Part shown: piece by piece, positions 1 to 5,224 of the stretch
How the letters are laid out: every line of letters begins with the position of its first letter
Position numbering within the stretch: position 1 is the stretch's first letter
Assembly (NCBI GenBank): GCA_016293435.1
Contig: JAEDEG010000119.1
Coordinates: forward strand, 1 to 7,587
Direction of reading: 5' to 3'
Origin: Clostridia bacterium
GTDB lineage: Bacteria; Bacillota; Clostridia; UMGS1810
Length of the DNA: 7,587 bases
The notes under the pieces: generated by a model
Told to the model about the DNA's origin: nothing
Database searches by the model: none
The model's input: only the letters and a program-made list of their open reading frames with translations
Translations under genes and position numbers: made by a program

Positions 1-103
1 ATCAGAGTTCTCAATGTGAGTCATCTTTTTTGGTCATTTTATTTTACAACTTTTCGAGCAAAAAATAAGCCGCAAAACCAAATCCGACCTGTCGAGGGTT
101 ATA

Positions 104-1099
104 TCAAACACCCGCCACAAAACCGTATATTTTTCTGCAAAGAGGCCCCATGGCTTCTTTTGCCGCATAGGTGTTGCCACCCTCCGCCATACACACCACG
201 GCATAGTCACCCTTGGGAGTAAACACAATCGCGGCATCGTTTTCGGTATCGGTGAGCTCTCCTGTTTTGCTTGCCATCTCAATACCCGAGGGCATATTGC
301 GCCTAAGCTTGGTCGAAACCTTTTGCCTTTTCATAATGGAAAGCATTTCGCTCGTGGGATAGCTTTCTTTTCCGGCATATAGCCTGTCCAAAAATTTCAT
401 TACATCAGATGCCGAGGTATAATTTTCCTCTCCGCGTGCAGCCGCTGCGGTATCGAGCATTTTCCGCTGCAAAACAGTATCGGTGTAGCCCTGAGACTTG
501 ATGTATGAATTTATTTTGCCCATTGTGAACTTGTCTATCAGTGTGTTGGTGGCATTGTTATCGCTGACCGTTATCATAGATTCGATAAGAGCCGAGAGCT
601 TTGAACCGCCAATGGTATCATCAAGGGTTATCTTGCCGTTTTGAACCAGACTGAAAGCATATTCCATAATAAACAGCTTTATGATGCTTGCCGATTTCTG
701 CTTTCCTCCACCAAAAGAGCAGCGTTTGTCATCACCGTACATATGAAACTCATAGCTGAGCGAGCCGCTGTAAGACTCGAACGCAGCTTTGAAAAGCTTA
801 TCATATTTATCACTTTGCACTTTTTCGGCCGATGAGTTTTCGGCTTTCTCGGTTTTGTCGATATCTGCGGTCTGCTTCGATTTTTCTGCATAAGCACGAG
901 GAGGCTTGGATAACTGATTGGCGTCACTTTCGACCACACGTTCAGACCCTGAAATCTGTTCATGCCATTGGTTGGCGGGCTTTGTTGAAATCTCCTCCGT
1001 CAGGCCTTTGTTGTCGATATTTTTGTATATAGCGGCAATAACCAGCAGGCAAAAGCATGCTGCCAGCGTGCCAAATAAAATATATTTTCCTGTTTTCAT
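104..1099 (-). CDS. Membrane-anchored serine hydrolase, class A beta-lactamase/transpeptidase fold
   Basis: This 331-residue protein starts with a short basic stretch and one hydrophobic helix (about residues 6-25), then a charged, low-complexity linker (about 30-95), so it is probably tethered to the membrane with its catalytic domain outside. The domain (about 100-331) has the three hallmarks of the penicillin-recognising fold in order and at normal spacing: SIIK (Ser138, Lys141), SDN (179-181) and KTG (278-280). The segment between SDN and KTG, which in true class A beta-lactamases carries the deacylating Glu of the omega loop, reads QRKMLD and shows no such Glu. A penicillin-binding or peptidase-like role on cell-wall peptides is therefore more likely than drug hydrolysis; that is inference. 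The start lies 6 bases after the stop of the upstream paralogue, with AAGGG 10 bases before the ATG inside that gene's end, so the two are probably co-translated. No clear terminator is visible in bases 1-103. Confidence 0.92.
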   Translation of the reverse strand: MKTGKYILFGTLAACFCLLVIAAIYKNIDNKGLTEEISTKPANQWHEQISGSERVVESDANQLSKPPRAYAEKSKQTADIDKTEKAENSSAEKVQSDKYDKLFKAAFESYSGSLSYEFHMYGDDKRCSFGGGKQKSASIIKLFIMEYAFSLVQNGKITLDDTIGGSKLSALIESMITVSDNNATNTLIDKFTMGKINSYIKSQGYTDTVLQRKMLDTAAAARGEENYTSASDVMKFLDRLYAGKESYPTSEMLSIMKRQKVSTKLRRNMPSGIEMASKTGELTDTENDAAIVFTPKGDYAVVCMAEGGNTYAAKEAMGPLCRKIYGFVAGV

Positions 1100-1105
1100 G
1101 CGGCA

Positions 1106-2242
1106 TTAACCCTTCATTTGTATGTTTATATTTTCAAGAAGAGTGTTTACAAAGCCGGTACCTGCCACTCCGTCTCGAGTAAGCACGGCAACGCAGTAGT
1201 CAACATCGGCTCCCTTTATGATAGCAAAAACATTGAGATTATTACGAACGGAAACATTTTCGGTGCCGAGCTGAGCATACATCGTGGTTCCGCTTGGTGC
1301 ATATACTCCGAATGTAGACGGAGAATAGCAGAGCATATAAGCCTCTCCCCTGCGGTTAAGGCGGTTCATCATCAGAGCTGCCTCCGAAGCGCAGGTATAG
1401 TTGTCGGCAGGCGAATTTACAACACCGAACTTACGTCCGTAGGAGGTTACGCTGCAACCAAAATTGCTCTGTATATATCCGGTAATACCTGCAGGACCGC
1501 CAAAGCAGTCTATGGCATAGTTAGCACTGTTGTTACATGTGCCGGCATTGCTGCTCATTATTCCGCTCTTGTAGGATTCATAATCGTAGGGATAGCGGTC
1601 CTCCATTGCAAGGTATACGGGCAGATAAAAACCCCATGCTGTGTAGGAGGCTGATGCGCCGTTGCACATATAGCTCTCATTGGTAAGGTTATCTACAACA
1701 GCAACGGCAACACTGTTGCCAAAACCATTGGAGGCTATAAGATTGTTGACGCTGTCAACAACATTTACCCGGTGAGCTTCGGGCTCTTTCTTTTGTTCCG
1801 GCTCAATTTTTTCTTCGGGTTTTTCCTTATCTTCACTTTGTGCCTCTTTTTCATTAAGTCCGCCCTCGACTTCTTCCGATATACTGCCTATGAGCTCGTT
1901 TAGCTTATCGTACTGAGCCTGCTCGGGAGTTTTTTCATCCTTGGCAAAAATCAACCAGCATGTAAACGCAATTACAAGCACAGCTATAAAAGAAACAAGT
2001 GCTATTATTATAGCTTTGAGATTTTTTTCGCCTGAGGAAGGCGGAACTTTAGCATAGTGGGGAGGCATATAGCTCTGACTGTTGTTGTTTGAATCGCCGG
2101 GGTATGGCACGTTTGGCGGTGTCTGCTCTCTTTGCCGAGCATGCTCTGCGGCAAGAGTTTTTCTTTGTGCAATTGAAAAGCCGCAGACAGCACAGAATTT
2201 TGCATTATCATTAAGATTTGTACCGCATTTTGGGCAAAACAT
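1106..2242 (-). CDS. Zinc-ribbon membrane protein with catalytically dead beta-lactamase-like domain
   Basis: The product has about 378 residues. It opens with a zinc ribbon (CPKC at 3-6, CAVC at 17-20), then a Pro/Asn-rich stretch, one membrane helix (about 77-100), a Glu/Lys-rich linker (about 103-157) and a C-terminal domain. That domain aligns by eye with the serine hydrolase encoded next door, including the GI-x-x-YIQSNFG and S-E-A-ALMMNRL segments, but its active site is gone. SxxK is TAWG (201-204), SDN is TCN (235-237) and KTG is QLG (324-326). It should therefore be a pseudoenzyme: a binding or sensing module outside the cell joined to a cytoplasmic zinc ribbon. I chose the second ATG because GGAG sits 9 bases before it, whereas the same GGAG directly abuts the ATG at 2251, which would add three residues. 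A strong promoter lies just upstream. The ligand and partner are unknown; the neighbouring active paralogue is the obvious candidate partner. Confidence 0.9.
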   Translation of the reverse strand: MFCPKCGTNLNDNAKFCAVCGFSIAQRKTLAAEHARQREQTPPNVPYPGDSNNNSQSYMPPHYAKVPPSSGEKNLKAIIIALVSFIAVLVIAFTCWLIFAKDEKTPEQAQYDKLNELIGSISEEVEGGLNEKEAQSEDKEKPEEKIEPEQKKEPEAHRVNVVDSVNNLIASNGFGNSVAVAVVDNLTNESYMCNGASASYTAWGFYLPVYLAMEDRYPYDYESYKSGIMSSNAGTCNNSANYAIDCFGGPAGITGYIQSNFGCSVTSYGRKFGVVNSPADNYTCASEAALMMNRLNRRGEAYMLCYSPSTFGVYAPSGTTMYAQLGTENVSVRNNLNVFAIIKGADVDYCVAVLTRDGVAGTGFVNTLLENINIQMKG

Positions 2243-2251
2243 ATGTATCAT

Positions 2252-2255
2252 CTCC
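2252..2255 (-). promoter_or_regulatory. Ribosome binding site deciding the start of the zinc-ribbon gene
   Basis: GGAG touches the ATG at 2249-2251 with no spacing but stands 9 bases from the in-frame ATG at 2240-2242. The latter is therefore the better start, giving a protein beginning MFCPKCG, as zinc-ribbon proteins usually do. Confidence 0.7.
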
Positions 2256-2278
2256 GAAACAATTAAATTTATAGAGAT

Positions 2279-2307
2279 ATTTTAACACATGAAAGTGCGG
2301 TTGTCAA
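2279..2307 (-). promoter_or_regulatory. Sigma-A promoter of the zinc-ribbon/serine hydrolase operon
   Basis: On the minus strand a perfect -35 (TTGACA, 2302-2307) and a near-consensus -10 (TAAAAT, 2279-2284) are separated by exactly 17 bases. Transcription would start near 2272, leaving a short leader before GGAG at 2252-2255. With no terminator between the two genes, it should drive both. The quality of the boxes suggests vegetative rather than sporulation-only expression. Confidence 0.87.
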
Positions 2308-2334
2308 ATTTAATTACAGTAACTTTTCTATCAT

Positions 2335-2352
2335 AAATAAAGTGCTTTATTT
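2335..2352. repeat. Perfect inverted repeat after the sigma fragment stop
   Basis: AAATAAAG and CTTTATTT flank a 2-base centre (a 7-bp stem with a GTGC loop if folded). It begins 3 bases past the stop of the sigma-like fragment, where a weak terminator of that gene could sit, and lies upstream of the TTGACA promoter. The stem is nearly all A/T and no T-run follows it, so a terminator role is doubtful; a protein-binding site is the alternative. Confidence 0.4.
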
Positions 2353-2355
2353 CGG

Positions 2356-2433
2356 CTATTCTTCATCCTTGTTCATTATTTTAAAAAGCTTACCGATTGC
2401 CTTTTTTTCTATGCGAGAAACTTCAAAGCCCGG
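2356..2433 (-). pseudogene. C-terminal fragment of a sporulation-type sigma factor (SigK/SigE-like)
   Basis: Reading on the minus strand from an in-frame stop at 2434-2436, the frame gives PGFE and then VSRIEKKAIGKLF and nine further residues before TAG at 2356. In sigma factors of the SigK/SigE/SigG group, region 4.2 ends with a recognition helix of the form SYVSRIEKKALKKL followed by a short charged tail; the match starts at Val (codon 2419-2421) and runs to the stop. The residues just before it (F-E instead of S-Y), followed by a stop, show the gene is cut there. The cut faces the 3' end of the serine recombinase gene 65 bases away, suggesting the recombinase's element broke a sigma gene. 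The other part of the gene is not in the window. The match is short (about 21 codons), so identity as sigK in particular is inferred. Confidence 0.62.
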
Positions 2434-2461
2434 TTATTGTAAGTGATAAGTTTTAAAAAAT

Positions 2462-2480
2462 AAGCCCTTGATTTCGGGCA
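2462..2480 (-). terminator. Possible terminator after the recombinase gene
   Basis: On the minus strand, 19 bases past the recombinase stop, GCCC and GGGC form a 4-bp all-GC stem around an 8-base loop, followed by TTATTTTTT. The T-run is good but the stem is short, so this may be a modest terminator keeping recombinase transcripts out of the sigma fragment. The same GCCCG also recurs inverted at 2428-2432 (CGGGC on the minus strand). Confidence 0.5.
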
Positions 2481-2498
2481 TTCATTAACGTTATAGCT

Positions 2499-4079
2499 CT
2501 AAGCTGTAATGTTTTCCGGTTCTTTAAAACGAAACTTAATTATAACCTCTTTATTTTTTGTCAGCTCAATTCTCTCTACCAAACTCACAAGTAATTCTCT
2601 GTTTGTATACGAAGAGTTTGAAAATTGATTTACCATTTTCTCTGCAATCTCATCACTTTTTATATTAAACTTTTTCATTTGGTTCATTTCATTTATTCGG
2701 ATTTCCAAAGCAGAGCGTTCTTCTCTTAATCGGAGATATATGCGCTCAAAATCTGATTCTGTCAAAATACCGTTTAACCTATCCATATACATTTTGTCAA
2801 GATTGGTTGTAATCGTAGTAATTTTATTTTCCAACTCCTGTATTTCTTCTTCAGTTCGATCACGATTCTGTGACTTTGATACTACCTTTTTTGCAATCGA
2901 CACCAGTTCCTCCCTTTGAGCATATTTACCACATATTCTGCGTATTTTATCCAATACAGCCTCTGTAACTGTACTTTCCTTAATAGAATGACATGTACAC
3001 TTACCGGATTTGGTAAAACGCTGATACGTTCGACAAACAAAATACAAAACATTTTCTCCGGCTGCATTTTTTCTGTTTATCACAGCAAGAGGATAACCAC
3101 ATTCATGACAATAAATTAATCCTTTAAATAAAAAATCATATGTTCTGTTTCGAGTATGATTTCTGCTTCGAATCAATTCTTGAACTTTGAAGAAAGTCTC
3201 CTTATCAATAAGTGGTTCATGAGTATCTTCAACAATTATCCACTTATCACGGGGTTGCTTAACAGTTTTTGTTGACTTATAACTTACCTTAACAGATTTA
3301 CCTTGTACCATATTGCCAATATACATTTCGTTTTGTAACATATCAGATATCTTTTCACTGCTCCATTGTCCACTATATGGTCCTTTCCTTGTCAGTGAAA
3401 TATTCGCATACATTGCCGGTGTAGGTATTCCCTTATTATTTAAGTCAACCGCTATTTGTCGGCAGCTGACACCATCCAACGCAAGTTTAAAAATGTATCG
3501 AACAATTTTTGCAGCTTCCTCATCAATAATAATAGTATTTTTTTCTGTGGGATGCAGCTTGTATCCATAAGATGCTTTGCCACCAATAAACAAACCTTTA
3601 TGTTGCTTATCGTGTTTGACACTCTTAATTTTTTTGGATATATCTTTAGCATACATGTCGTTCATAATTGCACGAAATGGCGTAATATCATTTGCCGAAG
3701 AATCAATTCCTGTATCAACACCATCAAGAAGCGATATATACCTTACCGAATGTTCGGGAAAATACTTTTCCATATAGTAACCGGTAAGAATATAATCTCT
3801 GCCAAGACGCGAAAGATCTTTTGTGATAACCATATTCACATTTCCCGATTCAATATCCGTAATCATACGATTGAAATCCGGTCTGTCAAAATTTGTTCCA
3901 CTCCATCCATCATCTATGTAGATATCATATACATACAAATTATGAGTTTTAGCAAAGTCCAAAAGCAATGATTTTTGATTTGTTACACTACCTGACGGTC
4001 CCTCTGTTTCATCCTCCTTTGAAAGCCTTATGTATAAGGCTATACGATAATCCATAGGATTGCTTATTTTAAAGTACAT
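2499..4079 (-). CDS. Large serine recombinase (integrase/excisionase type)
   Basis: At 526 residues the length is normal for a large serine recombinase. The N-terminal resolvase domain (about 11-160) has the nucleophile in YIRLSKED (Ser20, with Arg18), the DDGWSGTNFDRPDF segment (57-69) and the catalytic arginines of DLSRLGRDY (Arg91, Arg94). A recombinase domain follows (about 168-300; SYGY, GIPTP, W-x-x-x-x-I-x-x-x-LQNEMYIG). Next comes a zinc ribbon with CHEC (324-327), Cys349 and CTC (361-363), a long coiled coil (about 405-470) and a basic C-terminal tail. The enzyme should join attachment sites by double-strand breakage with a 5' or 3' phosphoserine link, to insert or excise an element. 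The start is fixed by GGGAGGG 5 bases before the ATG; it overlaps the 60-codon gene by 16 bases. It appears intact. A sigma-factor C-terminal fragment lies just past its end, recalling the recombinases of sigK-intervening elements (SpoIVCA of Bacillus subtilis). Confidence 0.97.
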   Translation of the reverse strand: MYFKISNPMDYRIALYIRLSKEDETEGPSGSVTNQKSLLLDFAKTHNLYVYDIYIDDGWSGTNFDRPDFNRMITDIESGNVNMVITKDLSRLGRDYILTGYYMEKYFPEHSVRYISLLDGVDTGIDSSANDITPFRAIMNDMYAKDISKKIKSVKHDKQHKGLFIGGKASYGYKLHPTEKNTIIIDEEAAKIVRYIFKLALDGVSCRQIAVDLNNKGIPTPAMYANISLTRKGPYSGQWSSEKISDMLQNEMYIGNMVQGKSVKVSYKSTKTVKQPRDKWIIVEDTHEPLIDKETFFKVQELIRSRNHTRNRTYDFLFKGLIYCHECGYPLAVINRKNAAGENVLYFVCRTYQRFTKSGKCTCHSIKESTVTEAVLDKIRRICGKYAQREELVSIAKKVVSKSQNRDRTEEEIQELENKITTITTNLDKMYMDRLNGILTESDFERIYLRLREERSALEIRINEMNQMKKFNIKSDEIAEKMVNQFSNSSYTNRELLVSLVERIELTKNKEVIIKFRFKEPENITA

Positions 4080-4246
4080 AAATTCCCTCCCGAAATAAAC
4101 AATCGTTCGTCAGGTTTATGGTAACACAATTTATTATTATATTGCCAAAAATTTTCGGCGTAAATGCTAAAAGAGTTTTTAATTATGTCTTTCAGATCGT
4201 TTTCTTCGGAATATAGACATATCACATTAACTTTTTGTTTTGGCAT
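4064..4246 (-). CDS. Small protein encoded just before and overlapping the serine recombinase
   Basis: A 60-residue product with a near-perfect ribosome site (AGGAGGGA, 5 bases before the ATG) whose last 16 bases overlap the recombinase start. Such overlap usually means translational coupling, so it is very likely a real gene of the same element. The N-terminal half (VNVICLYSEENDLKDIIKNS) looks like a beta strand followed by a helix. There is no signal peptide, membrane segment or clear helix-turn-helix; two lone cysteines do not make a zinc site. From memory, short ORFs with a 'YSE...I...SF' pattern often precede large serine recombinases in Clostridia, but I cannot name a family. A directionality factor or accessory protein is a reasonable guess from position only. 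Confidence 0.7.
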   Translation of the reverse strand: MPKQKVNVICLYSEENDLKDIIKNSFSIYAENFWQYNNKLCYHKPDERLFISGGNLCTLK

Positions 4247-4563
4247 AATATCCCTCCTAACCTAATCTTTATGCCGAAATAGCACAAATTTTGCTTGTAC
4301 CAATAATTTTTACCAACCTGAACTATCGGTATTGATAAAAACCCCGTATACTTTTATTAATCAGACATTAGTAACTGAAATGGTATATGTAATTGTACCT
4401 CTCCATGTACCGAAAATAACATCATTCATTAGTTCTATTCAAATGGAATCCGGTGTACTATAAACTTTATTAACTCATTTCGCATTTTTCTTATTCTCTA
4501 CTAGGCGGTGCTCTAATATAATATTTTTTTGCAGATTTATCCTTTACTAAATTTATATTTGCA
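4247..4563. other. AT-rich gap upstream of the recombinase operon, no gene recognised
   Basis: No convincing gene is visible here. The promoter of the recombinase operon should lie in this stretch; the best minus-strand match, TTGGTA then 17 bases then CAAAAT (about 4282-4310), is weak. TTGGTA occurs twice on the minus strand with 7 bases between copies, which could be an operator. A 22-codon minus-strand frame (4361-4429, starting MNDVIFGTW) has a stop four codons upstream and no ribosome site, so it is either chance or a gene scrap. If the element is short, its far attachment site would lie here, but I could not pick it out. Confidence 0.4.
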
Positions 4564-4602
4564 ACAAAAAAAGTGTATCTCACAATCTTTGCAAGATACA
4601 CT
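4564..4602 (-). terminator. Rho-independent terminator of the GH20/GH88-remnant transcript
   Basis: On the minus strand AGTGTATCT (4594-4602) and AGATACACT (4572-4580) form a 9-bp perfect stem around a 13-base loop, directly followed by TTTTTTT. It lies about 90 bases past the stop of the GH88 remnant, as expected for the end of that operon. It separates the sugar-use genes from the recombinase pair. Confidence 0.85.
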
Positions 4603-4689
4603 CTTTGAGCGTTTTTATGCTAAAATACAATTTTGAAAAATATCGTTTTCGGTACTTTTTCTTTACATTTAGATTGAATACTATTTCTT

Positions 4690-4905
4690 TTACCAATATC
4701 TGATAAAATCAGGTTCTAAATATCGTAATAAAGCTTCAAGATAAAAATAATCACCATATACTGCACATTCATCAATTCCTTGCTTTTGGGGAAGGGCGTG
4801 AGTTACATGATTTATAAGACCATCATATTCCACATTTTCATCTAATGTACATTTATCAATTACAGCATCCCATCGTCTCTTATAAGAAGCTTTTTTGTTG
4901 TGATA
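4690..4905 (-). pseudogene. C-terminal remnant of GH88 unsaturated glucuronyl hydrolase
   Basis: A frame of 71 sense codons, open from an in-frame stop at 4906-4908 down to TAA at 4690-4692, ends in the signature C-terminus of family GH88. It reads Y-DGLINHAL, then Q-GIDECAVYGDYFYLEALLRYL and a final PDFIRYW. Intact GH88 proteins have roughly 350-400 residues; only the last fifth or so is here, with no start codon or ribosome site. Just upstream, the weak continuation YLEAAHQ lies in a different frame, implying at least one frameshift. GH88 enzymes remove the unsaturated uronic acid from oligosaccharides made by polysaccharide lyases acting on hyaluronan, chondroitin or heparin-like chains. 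Placement after a hexosaminidase gene fits such a pathway, but this copy must be inactive. Confidence 0.78.
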
Positions 4906-5187
4906 TTATGCTGATGGGCAGCTTCTAAATACTCTTCTTTGCCACTTTCCTTTGATACCCAAAAAGAAATGGAGCATTCACAAGAAAATCCCTCATTGTG
5001 CGACATCCGCTGCTATCGTGTCATGCCTCAAATGAACGAATTATAAAATTATCCTTCTTTCCTGTCGATATTGTATGATAAAGAAAATCCTTCCGGATTA
5101 TTTAAAGTAATTCTCTCACTTACCATTTCTTTCTCACACCTTTAATTTTTGCTACATTTTTCACAAGACTATTTTACCTTTGTTCAT
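4906..5187 (-). pseudogene. Decayed coding stretch between the GH20 gene and the GH88 remnant
   Basis: Forty bases after the GH20 stop an AAGGGG ribosome site (5195-5200) stands 7 bases before an ATG at 5185-5187, so a gene once began here. That frame stops after MNKGKIVL. Protein-like pieces then continue in shifting frames, each ended by a stop or frameshift: KNVAKIKGVRKK, VSERITLNNPEGFSLSYNID, FIIRSFEA, and a segment around SISFWVSKESGKEEYLEAA near 4980-4920. I do not recognise the parent gene or genes. They may be the front of the GH88 gene after internal deletion, or a separate gene fused to its tail. At under 500 bases in total, start to GH88 stop, the stretch is far too short for an intact GH88 gene. 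Confidence 0.45.
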
Positions 5188-5224
5188 ACATAATCCCCTT
5201 GTAACAAGCTTTTTCTATGACAAA

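Noticed and set aside
1118..1654. 178-codon plus-strand open frame
   Set aside because: It is antisense to the well-supported zinc-ribbon/pseudoenzyme gene, has no ribosome site, and its translation looks like no protein domain.
104..2242. Antibiotic resistance beta-lactamase locus
   Set aside because: One protein has lost every catalytic motif and the other lacks the deacylating Glu; nothing else points to resistance.
3456..3971. 171-codon plus-strand open frame
   Set aside because: It lies wholly opposite the catalytic part of the serine recombinase, whose motifs are clear; the frame is a codon-bias shadow.
2300..4700. CRISPR array, tRNA or rRNA gene as insertion target
   Set aside because: I saw no regularly spaced direct repeats, no tRNA cloverleaf elements and no rRNA sequence in this region.
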